A stretch of DNA of 41,540 bases from Arsenophonus sp052174495. GTDB lineage: Bacteria; Pseudomonadota; Gammaproteobacteria; Enterobacterales; Enterobacteriaceae. The notes beneath the pieces were generated by a model, which had not been told where the DNA came from, searched no databases, and was given only the letters and a program-made list of their open reading frames with translations. The stretch spans positions 1-41,540 of the forward strand of contig JBQMRR010000085.1 in assembly GCA_052174495.1 (NCBI GenBank), in the 5' to 3' direction. The position numbers were made by a program, and so were the translations under genes. Positions within the stretch are counted from its first letter, which is position 1. Each line of letters opens with the position of its first letter. Shown piece after piece: positions 1-8,828 of this stretch.

Positions 1-456
1 TAACTATAGCAAAAGTAGCCGCGATGATATCATCTAACATAATACCTAACCCGCCATCTATTTGATGATCAAACCAACTAATAGGCCAAGGTTTTAAGAT
101 ATCAAAAAATCGAAAAAGCACAAATGCAATTAATATCCATTGCCAATTAACTAATGGCATCCCCATTAGGGTCATCCACATACCAATAAATTCATCCCAT
201 ACAATACTACCGTGGTCGTGAATTTTCATATCATCTGATGTACGTTGACAAATAACAATACCAATAACAAAACTAAATAAAATAATAAACCAACATAACC
301 AAAAACAGGTAATAGCCAATACATTAATAGCCAGAATGGAATAGCAGCTAACGATCCTGTTGTTCCAGGAGTGATAGGTGATAAACCACTACCAAATCCG
401 GTTGCTAATAGATGCCAAGGATTTGATAGCTTTAAACGAGATTTAACATCAGTCAT
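1..456 (-). pseudogene. pgpA: Phosphatidylglycerophosphatase A, frameshifted and running off the window
   Basis: PgpA is an inner-membrane enzyme that removes phosphate from phosphatidylglycerophosphate to give phosphatidylglycerol. The open N-terminal part (76 codons, 456 down to 226) matches the E. coli start region: NPWHLLATGFGSGLSP, then PGTTGSLAAIPFW and a hydrophobic stretch. It then leaves the family and stops. The neighbouring frame carries the continuation from about position 265 downwards: CQRTSDDMKIHDHGS, VWDEFIGMW, FRFFDILKPWP and GGLGIMLDDI, with the acidic and His-containing motifs intact. A single indel in the T-rich stretch around 250-300 therefore splits the gene. The start codon overlaps the last 8 bases of thiL, as in enteric operons. 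The 3' end lies outside the window. It could be a real inactivation, a sequencing error in a T-rich run, or be rescued by slippage. The rest of the reading frame is clean, so the damage is recent or spurious. Confidence 0.8.
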
Positions 457-1441
457 AGGAAGCTTTCACACTAAAATGATCAAAACCACTTAAATTAGAT
501 GAAACCTCTTTATTACCATAAAAATACCGGATCCCTTCTGATTCTGCCGTTATCTGCCCAATGCAATGAAAATTTGTCCCCAGTGTATATGTTAACGCTA
601 ATTCTAATGTACTACGGTTTGTCTCGGGGACTGTAAAACACAGTTCATAATCTTCTCCACCACTTAACGCCCAGATTAATGCTTGTTCTGAGGTAACTTG
701 TCTGCGCAAAGCATCTGATAATGGTAAAGAATCTAATTTGATTTTAGCGCCACGGCTACTAATTTTGAGTATATGCCCAAGATCAGAAATTAAGCCATCA
801 GAAATATCTATCGCCGAAGAAGCAATATGACGTAGAGCCTTTCCTTGCAAAATACGAGGCTGTGGCCTTAAATGCCGCTGGACTAACCAATTACGATCTT
901 TTACATCATTGACCATTAACTGTGATTGTAAAATCGCTAATCCAGTAGCGCTATCTCCTAATGTTCCGGTAACATAAATCCAATCACCATTACAGGCTCC
1001 TGATCGTGTTAGTGATTTTCCTATGGGAATTAAACCATGGGCTGTATAGGTTAAACTCATTGGTCCACGGGTTGTATCGCCACCAATAAGTTGCATTTCA
1101 TAGTAATTAAGCTGTTCAAATAGGCTAGAACTAAATCTTGTTAGCCAATCTTCATTGATTTGTGGCAATGTCAATGCTAGAGAAACCCAGGCAGGATCCG
1201 CCCCCATAGCGGCTAAATCACTTAAATTAACCGCCAAAGATTTATAGGCTAAATCTTCTGGTGAAATATTATCAAGAAAATGGATACCTGCAATTAGTGT
1301 ATCGGTAGTAACGGCTAATTGTTGTCTTTCCGGTATTGTTATTAACGCGCAGTCATCACCAATACCGATATTAACGTCATCTCGATTTTGCTGTTGACGA
1401 TTAAAATAGCGCGCAATGATATCAAATTCACTACAAATCAT
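449..1441 (-). CDS. thiL: Thiamine-monophosphate kinase
   Basis: ThiL phosphorylates thiamine monophosphate with ATP to give thiamine diphosphate, the active cofactor, in the cytoplasm. The 330 residues cover the whole family length (E. coli about 325). Visible are the N-terminal Mg/ATP motif GIGDDCALI (residues 26-34), VTTDTLIAGIHF, the AIRS-type segment SLAVNLSDLAAMGADPAW, GGDTTRGP, and the C-terminal SAIDISDGLISDLGHI and ALSGGEDYELCF. A GGA-type ribosome site lies about 10 bases before the ATG. It sits between nusB (103-bp gap containing a perfect palindrome) and pgpA (8-base overlap), the usual enteric order. Retention of ThiL means the cell can at least activate TMP, whether made or imported. 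Identification is firm. Confidence 0.97.
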   Translation of the reverse strand: MICSEFDIIARYFNRQQQNRDDVNIGIGDDCALITIPERQQLAVTTDTLIAGIHFLDNISPEDLAYKSLAVNLSDLAAMGADPAWVSLALTLPQINEDWLTRFSSSLFEQLNYYEMQLIGGDTTRGPMSLTYTAHGLIPIGKSLTRSGACNGDWIYVTGTLGDSATGLAILQSQLMVNDVKDRNWLVQRHLRPQPRILQGKALRHIASSAIDISDGLISDLGHILKISSRGAKIKLDSLPLSDALRRQVTSEQALIWALSGGEDYELCFTVPETNRSTLELALTYTLGTNFHCIGQITAESEGIRYFYGNKEVSSNLSGFDHFSVKASYD

Positions 1442-1453
1442 AATAATATTCCA

Positions 1454-1469
1454 CTACACTATAGTGTAG
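1454..1469. promoter_or_regulatory. 16-bp perfect palindrome between nusB and thiL
   Basis: The sequence CTACACTATAGTGTAG is a perfect palindrome lying in the 103-bp gap between the nusB stop and the thiL start, about 13 bases before the thiL start codon. It could be an operator, or fold as a short hairpin near the thiL ribosome site. No U-tract follows, so it is not a standard terminator. Its function is unknown. Confidence 0.3.
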
Positions 1470-1544
1470 CACGATTGCTATAAGCTTATTCCAGCATCTT
1501 ACTTTAAAGGTAAACGTTAGATTATTTAAAAAGTTTGAATATCA

Positions 1545-1958
1545 TTACTTCCTAGGCACAGAAGTAATAACTTTATTGAGCGCACCATTGATAAACTTGT
1601 GACTCTCTTCGGCACCAAAAACTTTTGCTAATTCAATTGCTTCATTAATAGAAACTTTATAAGGTACATCATCACGATAATAGAGTTCAAATATCGCTAA
1701 ACGTAAAACCGCTTTTTCAACCTGGCCAACCTTCTCCAAATGACGAGAAAGATAAGGAGCCATCTTTTTATCCAGTTCTAACACATGAGTTAAGACACCA
1801 TTAAGTATCTCACAGAAGTATGTCACATCAACATCTGAAGTATCCTGTTCAGATAAAAATTCCACTTCAACATCATCAATATTATTACCAGATAATTGCC
1901 ACGAATAAATCGCTTGAACAGCACACTCACGCGCACGATGACGAGCAGCGGGTTTCAT
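1545..1958 (-). CDS. nusB: Transcription antitermination protein NusB
   Basis: NusB binds boxA RNA with S10 (NusE) in the antitermination complex that keeps RNA polymerase going through rRNA operons. The product is 137 residues (E. coli 139) and all-helical in character. It starts with the basic RNA-binding stretch MKPAARHRARECAVQAIYSW and ends with the conserved EAIELAKVFGAEESHKFING segment. AAGGGAAA stands just before the ATG, a good ribosome site. It lies 24 bp after ribH, and co-transcription with ribH and thiL is likely. Nothing odd was seen in the sequence. Confidence 0.97.
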   Translation of the reverse strand: MKPAARHRARECAVQAIYSWQLSGNNIDDVEVEFLSEQDTSDVDVTYFCEILNGVLTHVLELDKKMAPYLSRHLEKVGQVEKAVLRLAIFELYYRDDVPYKVSINEAIELAKVFGAEESHKFINGALNKVITSVPRK

Positions 1959-1982
1959 AAAATTTCCCTTGAATAATATAAG

Positions 1983-2453
1983 TTAGTCTTTAATAGCTTG
2001 AATTACATTAACCATTTCTAGTGCACCTAATGCAGCATCTGCACCTTTATTTCCTCCTTTTGTGCCCGCGCGCTCAATGGCCTGGTTAATATCCTCGGTT
2101 GTTAATACACCAAAGGCAATAGGAATACTACTTATCATCGCGATATTAGAAAGTCCAGCACTACATTCACCGGCAATATATTCAAAATGTGGAGTTGCAC
2201 CACGTATAACGGTAGCAAGTGCAATGATTGCGTCATATTTTTTTGTTTCTACTAATGTTTTAATCGTTAAAGGCAATTCATAGGCACCAGGAACCCAAAC
2301 TACCGTAATATTTTCTTTTGCAACTTTACCAATACGCTCCAAGGTATCAATAGCGCCTTCCAGTAAATTACTATTGATGAAATGATTAAACCGTGCAACA
2401 ACGATTGCTATACAAGCTTTAGGAGCTGCTACCGTACCTTTTATTATTTTCAT
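1983..2453 (-). CDS. ribH: 6,7-dimethyl-8-ribityllumazine synthase
   Basis: RibH condenses the ribityl pyrimidinedione with dihydroxybutanone phosphate to make lumazine, the step before riboflavin synthase. It is 156 residues, identical in length to E. coli RibH (also called RibE). Visible are the substrate-binding RFNHFINSNLLEGA, WVPGAYELP, the phosphate loop ATVIRGATPHFEYIAG with the catalytic His at residue 89, and the C-terminal GNKGADAALGALEM. AAGGAAGA precedes the ATG closely. About 200 bp separate it from ribD upstream. That gap holds a 12-bp palindrome (AACTAGCTAGTT, 2633-2644) and AT-rich sequence but no gene. With ribD it indicates that the riboflavin route is kept, a common trait of symbionts that supply B vitamins. 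Confidence 0.97.
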   Translation of the reverse strand: MKIIKGTVAAPKACIAIVVARFNHFINSNLLEGAIDTLERIGKVAKENITVVWVPGAYELPLTIKTLVETKKYDAIIALATVIRGATPHFEYIAGECSAGLSNIAMISSIPIAFGVLTTEDINQAIERAGTKGGNKGADAALGALEMVNVIQAIKD

Positions 2454-2659
2454 AGTCTTCCTTAAATATTAATTAGTTTCTACAGAAACGATAATTTTAC
2501 TATATTCTTTTCTATTATTGTATTGTACAGTGCTATGGTATGCTGAATTTAACTAACTTTAAAATAGTTACTAGGAATCCTAAATTAAATTGAATGATGT
2601 TAGATTATTATAATAATACTACTTTTATATTAAACTAGCTAGTTAATAATAATATTACA

Positions 2660-3769
2660 TCACATTGGGCGAAGTATTAAACGTAAATCAGGACCAATAA
2701 CTTCAATATTAATAAATTCAAATGCAGGTGCATCTTTTAATTTTTGTAATGCTGGAATATTAATTAATTCTCTTGCGGTGCCACCTAAAATTTTAGGCGC
2801 AATATAAATAATTAATTCATCAATTAATCCTAATGTTAACAAAGCACCGGCAAGTGTTGGCCCGCTTTCAATCCAAATTGAATTAATATTACGTTTAGCC
2901 AACTGTGTTATTAGAAAAACTAAATCAATGCCTTTCTCATAGGTTGGAATTACGATCTGTTCAACATCACCATACCAATTTTGCAATATAGGACTAGGGC
3001 GAATAAGCCAACATTTACCATCTGATTTTGTTACAATATCTTCTGGTTTTACTTGATTATGACGATCTAGAACAATTCTTATTGGTTGTCGAAGACTTTC
3101 TTTTGGATAAATATTTTGTAGTTCAGGCGAAAAATCTATCCAACGAACATTTAAAGCTGGATTATCAGTTAAAATAGTGGCACTAGTAGTCAAAATCGCG
3201 CTTGCCTGAGCTCTGAAATTTTGTACGTCTTGGCGAGCTGTTGGCGAAGTAATCCACTTGCTTTCACCTGATTCGAGGGCTGTTCGTCCATCAAGTGATG
3301 CAGCTAACTTAAGTTGAACATAGGGAAAACCTGTTCGCATTCTTTTTAGAAAACCTCGATTTAATTGCTCAGCTTCATCTATTAGTAAACCATGTATTAC
3401 TTCAATACCAGCCTGCTGTAATTTAAGTAAACCTCGTCCTGCAACCTGTGGATTTGGATCTTGCATCGCCACAACAACTCGCAGAATACCTGAGTTGATT
3501 AAGGCATCTGCACAAGGTGGAGTTTTACCATAATGGCTACAGGGCTCTAATGTAATATAAGCGGTTGCCCCATTAGCTTTCTCACCCGCCATTTGTAAAG
3601 CATAAATCTCAGCATGTGAGTCGCCTGCTCTAGAATGAAATCCTTCACCCACAACTTCATCATTATTTACAATGACACAACCTACATTCGGGTTAGGTGA
3701 AGTGGTAAATCGTCCTTGATTGGCCAATAATAATGCACGACTCATAAACTGCTTATCAAATCGGGTCAT
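2660..3769 (-). CDS. ribD: Bifunctional riboflavin deaminase/reductase
   Basis: RibD carries out two successive steps of riboflavin synthesis: deamination of the GTP-derived pyrimidine and reduction of its ribosyl side chain. It is 369 residues against 367 in E. coli. The N-terminal deaminase domain (about 1-145) shows the zinc site HAEIYAL (His52, Glu54) and PCSHYGKTPPC (Cys77, Cys86). The C-terminal NADPH-dependent reductase domain starts near YVQLKLAASLDGRTAL and contains SKWITSP, LTDNPALNVR and the terminal ESGPTLAGALL and APKILGG motifs. The start codon lies 8 bases after the stop of the dead nrdR, preserving the enteric nrdR-ribD arrangement. The ribosome site is weak. Both active sites look intact. 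Confidence 0.97.
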   Translation of the reverse strand: MTRFDKQFMSRALLLANQGRFTTSPNPNVGCVIVNNDEVVGEGFHSRAGDSHAEIYALQMAGEKANGATAYITLEPCSHYGKTPPCADALINSGILRVVVAMQDPNPQVAGRGLLKLQQAGIEVIHGLLIDEAEQLNRGFLKRMRTGFPYVQLKLAASLDGRTALESGESKWITSPTARQDVQNFRAQASAILTTSATILTDNPALNVRWIDFSPELQNIYPKESLRQPIRIVLDRHNQVKPEDIVTKSDGKCWLIRPSPILQNWYGDVEQIVIPTYEKGIDLVFLITQLAKRNINSIWIESGPTLAGALLTLGLIDELIIYIAPKILGGTARELINIPALQKLKDAPAFEFINIEVIGPDLRLILRPM

Positions 3770-3777
3770 TTTTACTA

Positions 3778-4222
3778 TTAATCCTGTAACTTAGCAAGTT
3801 CTTTACCAAAACCAAATTCACGAATATTTTAAAATTACGATATACTGAATCAAAGTCATATATAAGTAATTTTATACAGTTTTCCAATTCATTATGAGAA
3901 TTTTTCCGATTATCTTTTTCGGAATTTCTCACTCTTCAGTTACGTAAAGTTGCAATTCTATATTGTTAATAGCTGTTTTTCATATTATTAGAATATATCA
4001 GGTATTTTTTAAAATTTTTCCATAACTTATCTCAGTTTGTATTCATTAAATGACTCACATATATCATTACTTTACCATGTAATTCATGACTAATTCAGTT
4101 ATTTTAAAGTAGTAAAATGCTCATGACGTTCAAGATATTATTATTAATAAATTTTGAGCAATCACTAACCAACGCAAATCAATTACTGTAGTATCTACAG
4201 CTCTCTAAAATAGAGAATGCAT
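3778..4222 (-). pseudogene. nrdR: Decayed transcriptional repressor NrdR
   Basis: NrdR is the ATP-cone repressor of ribonucleotide reductase genes. On the minus strand, reading across frames, the segment keeps the outline of the whole protein: MHSLF-stop-RAVDTTVIDLRW (family MHCPFC...DTKVIDSRL), then FYYFKITELVMNYMVK (family FTTFEVAELVMPRVVK), a K-N-DICESFNE stretch, ELQLYVTEEREIPKKIIG (family GEREVPSKMIG), then DSVYRNF and REFG-GKELAKLQD before a stop. At least four frameshifts and several stops interrupt it, and the N-terminal zinc cysteines are gone. Its length (445 bp) is almost exactly that of the intact gene, so it decayed by point changes and small indels rather than deletion. It sits in the ancestral position 8 bp before ribD. 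The call rests on many short matches in correct order. Confidence 0.85.
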
Positions 4223-4326
4223 AAAATTTCTTGATTTTAGTGTCCAGTTTTCAGTTTAAATTCAGCTTTCAATAAAAACACGTTCCTAGGACAATCTAAT
4301 AGAGTGTTAATTAATAACATTCGCAT

Positions 4327-5295
4327 TTAAGGTAGTAGAGATTGTTGATCTTCCCCATCTTTTACCACCTTAAGTGGAATTAAATGCTCTCGTTTTATTC
4401 CCATTTTTAATGCTAGAGCAGAAGCAACATAAATTGAAGAAATAGTTCCAATCGTTACACCAATTAACATAATTAAAGAAAATCCTTTTAAAATTAAACC
4501 ACCAAAAAAATAGAGCATCAAAATCACTAATAAGGAAGTTCCTAATGTAATAAGTGTTCGACTTAATGTTTGCGTTAATGAAATATTTACTATTTCATAA
4601 GAAGTGCCAGGGCGGATTTTGCGAAAATTTTCACGAATACGATCAAAGACAACAATGCTATCATTTAATGAATAACCTATGACTGACATTAATGAAGCAA
4701 CGATAGTCATATCAACTTCAATCTGAAAAAGCGATATAATGCCTAATGTAATAATCACATCATGCGCTAATGATATTACTGCACCGGCAGCCAGACGCCA
4801 TTCAAAACGAAAACCTAGATAGATTAATATACAGATCAAAGCAGATAATAATGCCATTGCTCCGGTTTGAGCTAATTCACTACCTACGCTTGGCCCAACA
4901 AATTCCATGCGCTTAAGCGTTGCTTGATCATTAATATTTCTATTAATGAGTGAAATAACAGCCTTACCTATTTCTTGACTTGTAACTTCTTTAACAGGAG
5001 GTAATCGGATTATAACATCTCGACTACTGCCAAAATTTTGGATTAAAGGTTCTTTATGGCCATTATTTGATAAGCTCGCTCTAATTTTATCAAGATCTGC
5101 AGGTTGATTGAGATTAATTTCAATAACAGTTCCACCGGTGAAATCTAATCCCCAGTTAAAACCTTTCAATAAAAGGACCATAACAGAAATAATAAATAAA
5201 GCAATTGAGATAGTAAAAGCTAAATAATCCCAACGCATAAAATCAATAACTTTACGGCCATGATTTAATTGTTCTGTTGTGTAATAGTGCGCCAC
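4327..5295 (-). CDS. secF: Protein translocase subunit SecF
   Basis: SecF pairs with SecD in the inner membrane and uses the proton gradient to pull secreted proteins through SecYEG. It is 322 residues (E. coli 323) with six expected membrane segments. The first is near residues 26-46 and is followed by FNWGLDFTGGTVIEI. FVGPSVGSELAQTGAMA precedes the second, and SLMSVIGYSLNDSIVVFDRIREN marks the conserved core. The start codon is GTG (5295-5293), supported by AAGGAG nine bases upstream and by alignment with the E. coli start MAQEYTVEQLNHGRK. It follows secD by 12 bp, so it is almost certainly translated from the same message. Confidence 0.97.
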   Translation of the reverse strand: MAHYYTTEQLNHGRKVIDFMRWDYLAFTISIALFIISVMVLLLKGFNWGLDFTGGTVIEINLNQPADLDKIRASLSNNGHKEPLIQNFGSSRDVIIRLPPVKEVTSQEIGKAVISLINRNINDQATLKRMEFVGPSVGSELAQTGAMALLSALICILIYLGFRFEWRLAAGAVISLAHDVIITLGIISLFQIEVDMTIVASLMSVIGYSLNDSIVVFDRIRENFRKIRPGTSYEIVNISLTQTLSRTLITLGTSLLVILMLYFFGGLILKGFSLIMLIGVTIGTISSIYVASALALKMGIKREHLIPLKVVKDGEDQQSLLP

Positions 5296-5307
5296 AAACC
5301 ACGCTCC

Positions 5308-7155
5308 TTAAATAGATAGCTTTTTAATACGTTTACCACCATATAATAAGTTTACGATAGCACGTGTTCCTATAATTGCAGTAAACATGGAGGTGGCAAT
5401 ACCAATCGCCGTAGTAATGGCAAAGCCTTTAATCGAGCCGGTGCCTATCGCATACAAAATAGTTGCAGTGATTACAGTTGTTAAATTCGCATCTAAGATA
5501 CTGGAAAATGCCCCTTTATAACCTTCATCTATTGCTTGCTGTATTGAACGACCATTCTTCAGTTCTTCTTTAATACGTTCATTAATCAATACATTAGCAT
5601 CAACAGCAACAGCAAGCGTTAAAACAATGCCAGCAATTCCTGGCATGGTTAAAGTAGCTCCCGGTAATAACGACATAACCCCAATAATAAGGATCAAGTT
5701 TGCTAACAATGCAGAACTGGCAATTAGACCAAATTTACGATAATAAATGATCATGAATAGAACTGAAGCAAGAAAACCAGCTAACGATGCTTTCATTCCT
5801 TGTTTAATATTTTGCAATCCTAATGTTGGCCCAATTGTCCGTTCTTCAACAATTTGAATAGGTGCAATCAATGCGCCAGCTCGTAATAATAAAGATAATT
5901 GATGAGCTTCGGTTAGATTATTAATATTAGTGATACGAAATTTGCTACCAAAACGACTGGAAATTCTGGCAATATTAATGACTTTTTCATCTTTTATTAA
6001 AATAAAACGACCATTAGGATCCTTTCGCCTACTATCTTTATACTCAACAAACAAGGTTGCCATCAGTTTATCCTGATTATTACGAGTAAAATCAGACATA
6101 ATAGATCCACCTGAACTATCCAAACCAATGCTTACCTGTGGCCTGCCCATTTCATCTAAATCTGATCTCGCATCAGTAATATGATCTCCTGTCAATATAA
6201 CATATTTATAAAGAACAACAGGTTCATCATTACGAGTATATTTTATCTCAGAATCACCTGGAATATAACCTCGTTGAATAGCTAAATTATCTATGTCGAC
6301 ATTAACCAAGCGAAATTCTAGAGTTGCAGTAGCACCAAGGATCTCTTTTGCTCGCGCCGTATCTTGAATACCAGGTAATTCAACGACAATACGATCAGCA
6401 CCATGACGTTGCACTAATGATTCAGCAACGCCTAATTGGTTAATACGATTACGGATAATATTGATATTTTGTGATACTGCATAATTACGCGCTTCACGGA
6501 TTCGCTCATCTGTTATTGCCACCATTAATAGATTATTACTGCTAGCGGTATAAATCAAATCGCGATAACGTGGTATTAAATAAGATTTCGCTTCCGAACG
6601 CCCATTATTATCATAAAAACGGATTTTAACACCGTAATTATCTATCTTATCTATAGATGAATAGGGGATCATTTTTTCACGTAAATCATTTCGCAGGCCA
6701 TCCATAATCTGTTCTTGCAACTTATCTAATGCTGTTTCCATATCTACTTCTATTAAAAAATGAACACCACCACGCAAATCTAACCCCAATTTCATTGGTT
6801 CGCCACCAAATGCCCTTAACCAAGGAGGGGTAGCAGGTGCCAGATTTAACGCCACGATATACTGTTCTCCTAAACCGGCAAATAATATTTCGCGTGCATG
6901 AAGTTGAATATCTGGATTATTAAAACGAGCAAGAATTATACCACTTTCCAGTGCAATTGATTTACTTTTAATTTTTTCTTTCTTTAAAAGGTTGCTAACT
7001 CGATCTAAAGTCTGTTCATTAGCTGCAGTTCCCCGCATGCCAGTAATCTGAATAGACGGATCTTCTCCATAAATATTGGGAAGCGCATATAGTAGGCCGA
7101 TGAGCAACGTAGCGATCAGCATGAAATACTTCCATAAAGGATAATGATTTAGCAC
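5308..7155 (-). CDS. secD: Protein translocase subunit SecD
   Basis: SecD is the large partner of SecF in the Sec accessory complex. It has one N-terminal membrane helix, a big periplasmic P1 domain that grips the emerging protein, and five C-terminal helices that form the proton path. It is 615 residues, the same as E. coli. Visible are MLNHYPLWKYFMLIATLL at the start, EPMKLGLDLRGGVHFL, GADRIVVELPGIQDTARAKE, LRAGALIAPIQIVEERTIGP, and TLAVAVDANVLINERIKEE with the conserved Asp of the proton relay. The start codon is GTG (7155-7153), with AAGGGAA just upstream and a match to the E. coli start. It lies 27 bp after yajC. Confidence 0.97.
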   Translation of the reverse strand: MLNHYPLWKYFMLIATLLIGLLYALPNIYGEDPSIQITGMRGTAANEQTLDRVSNLLKKEKIKSKSIALESGIILARFNNPDIQLHAREILFAGLGEQYIVALNLAPATPPWLRAFGGEPMKLGLDLRGGVHFLIEVDMETALDKLQEQIMDGLRNDLREKMIPYSSIDKIDNYGVKIRFYDNNGRSEAKSYLIPRYRDLIYTASSNNLLMVAITDERIREARNYAVSQNINIIRNRINQLGVAESLVQRHGADRIVVELPGIQDTARAKEILGATATLEFRLVNVDIDNLAIQRGYIPGDSEIKYTRNDEPVVLYKYVILTGDHITDARSDLDEMGRPQVSIGLDSSGGSIMSDFTRNNQDKLMATLFVEYKDSRRKDPNGRFILIKDEKVINIARISSRFGSKFRITNINNLTEAHQLSLLLRAGALIAPIQIVEERTIGPTLGLQNIKQGMKASLAGFLASVLFMIIYYRKFGLIASSALLANLILIIGVMSLLPGATLTMPGIAGIVLTLAVAVDANVLINERIKEELKNGRSIQQAIDEGYKGAFSSILDANLTTVITATILYAIGTGSIKGFAITTAIGIATSMFTAIIGTRAIVNLLYGGKRIKKLSI

Positions 7156-7182
7156 AGTAATTCCCTTTGGGAAAATCAGAAA

Positions 7183-7515
7183 TTAGATAGACTTCATTGT
7201 ACCTTTTGGTAATATAGCAGCAACGAAATCACGTTTAATAGTTACATCATTAGTATCATTTAATGCAATAACAACATAACCTGTTTCAGATACTTTAGTG
7301 ACGCGGCCAATTAATCCACTGGTTGTTAGTATTTCATCACCTTTAGAAATGGAATCAATTAATTTTTTATGCTCTTTAGCTCGCTTCTGCTGTGGGCGTA
7401 AGATCATGAAATAAAAAATCAGTCCGAAAACAACTACCATGATGATCAAAGAATATGGATTTTCTTGCGCCTGATCACCAGTTGAAGCAATTGTTTCAGA
7501 AATAAACAAACTCAT
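7183..7515 (-). CDS. yajC: Preprotein translocase accessory subunit YajC
   Basis: YajC is a small inner-membrane protein that associates with SecDF. The product from the ATG at 7515 is 110 residues, exactly the E. coli length. It has one membrane helix (about residues 20-40, MVVVFGLIFYFMILRPQQKR at its end) and a basic cytoplasmic domain with KGDEILTTSGLIGRVTKV and KRDFVAAILPKGTMKS. I chose the ATG at 7515 over the in-frame TTG three bases earlier because GAGGAAA is well placed for it and the protein then begins MSLFIS, like E. coli MSFFIS. The gene lies between tgt (about 110-bp gap) and secD (27 bp), the conserved enteric arrangement. Confidence 0.96.
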   Translation of the reverse strand: MSLFISETIASTGDQAQENPYSLIIMVVVFGLIFYFMILRPQQKRAKEHKKLIDSISKGDEILTTSGLIGRVTKVSETGYVVIALNDTNDVTIKRDFVAAILPKGTMKSI

Positions 7516-7628
7516 CAAAATTTCCTCATTATCATTAATACAATATTTTTATTTAAAAATTAATATAAACAAATAAAAATCCTACACTGATTTAATTTAA
7601 ATAGAATTATACTCTAGTTTGATGAAAT

Positions 7629-8732
7629 TCATTTATTGATCTGTCGATAAAACTCTATTGCGAAAGCTTCAAATTCACCTTTTTCAATCGCTTGTCGAAT
7701 TTCAGTCATTAATTGTTGATAATAATATAAATTGTGTAAGGTATTAAGTCTGATACCAAGAATTTCAGTACATCGGTCAAGATGATGTAAATAAGCACGG
7801 CTATAGTGAGAGCAAGTATAACACTCACAATAAGGATCTAACGGCGAAGTATCTGATTTATATTTAGCATTACGGATTTTAATTATGCCTTCTGTGACAA
7901 AGAGATGGCCATTTCGAGCATTCCGGGTTGGCATTACACAATCAAACATATCAATACCGCGACGAACTCCTTCAACCAGATCCTCCGGTTTACCGACTCC
8001 CATTAAATAACGTGGTTTATTTTGCGGAATTTGTGGGCAAAGATGCTCTAAAATACGATGCATATCCTCTTTAGGTTCTCCCACAGATAAACCGCCAATA
8101 GCATAACCATCAAAACCAATATCAACTAAACCTTTTAGTGATATATAACGTAAATCTGAATAAACGCTGCCCTGAATAATACCAAACAGCGCATTTTTAT
8201 TACCTAACTCATCAAATCGTTGACGACTACGTTTTGCCAGACGAAGAGACATCTCCATCGATTTTTTAGCGTAATTCCAATCTACCGGATAAGGTGTGCA
8301 TTCATCAAAAATCATGACAATATCTGAACCTAGATCGTATTGGATTTCTATCGACTTTTCAGGGCTTAGAAAAATCCTTTCACCATTAATTGGATCGCGA
8401 AAATAGACGCCCTCTTCTTTAATTTTACATATGGCACCAAGGCTAAAAACCTGAAATCCGCCTGAATCAGTCAAAATTGGTCCTTGCCATTGCATAAAAT
8501 TATGTAAATCGCCATGTAACTTCATTATTTCCTGTCCAGGACGCAACCATAAATGAAAAGTATTACCTAACAAAATTTGTGATCCAGTTTGTTTGATTTC
8601 TTCTGGCGTCATTCCCTTGACTGTGCCATAAGTGCCAACCGGCATAAAAGCAGGTGTTTCTACAATCCCACGCTCAAAAATTAAGCGACCACGACGAGCT
8701 TGGCCGTCTTGGTTTTGTAATTCATATTTCAC
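7629..8732 (-). CDS. tgt: tRNA-guanine(34) transglycosylase
   Basis: Tgt swaps guanine at the wobble position of GUN-anticodon tRNAs for preQ1, the queuosine precursor. It is 367 residues (E. coli 375, a slightly shorter C-terminus). Active-site residues are in place: Asp89 in ILTDSGGFQVFSLG, Asp143 in MIFDECTPYP, and the nucleophile Asp264 in GIDMFDCVMPTRNARNG. The zinc site is complete: Cys302, Cys304 and Cys307 in CECYTC, and His333. The start codon is GTG with GAGGGAAA upstream. queA follows on the same strand 96 bp upstream in transcription order, so the two queuosine genes stand together even though queuosine genes are often lost in small symbiont genomes. Confidence 0.97.
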   Translation of the reverse strand: MKYELQNQDGQARRGRLIFERGIVETPAFMPVGTYGTVKGMTPEEIKQTGSQILLGNTFHLWLRPGQEIMKLHGDLHNFMQWQGPILTDSGGFQVFSLGAICKIKEEGVYFRDPINGERIFLSPEKSIEIQYDLGSDIVMIFDECTPYPVDWNYAKKSMEMSLRLAKRSRQRFDELGNKNALFGIIQGSVYSDLRYISLKGLVDIGFDGYAIGGLSVGEPKEDMHRILEHLCPQIPQNKPRYLMGVGKPEDLVEGVRRGIDMFDCVMPTRNARNGHLFVTEGIIKIRNAKYKSDTSPLDPYCECYTCSHYSRAYLHHLDRCTEILGIRLNTLHNLYYYQQLMTEIRQAIEKGEFEAFAIEFYRQINK

Positions 8733-8828
8733 TTTCCCTCTCTAGCATCATAAAACAGTCTGATGGGTTATTTAGATATTCAGTTAAATACATTGATCAC
8801 ATTGAATTAATAATTAATAGATAGTTAG

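Noticed and set aside
2062..2283. Plus-strand open frame of 73 codons
   Set aside because: It lies entirely antisense to ribH and has no family features.
2454..2659. FMN riboswitch before ribH
   Set aside because: None of the conserved RFN helices could be recognised in this short AT-rich gap.
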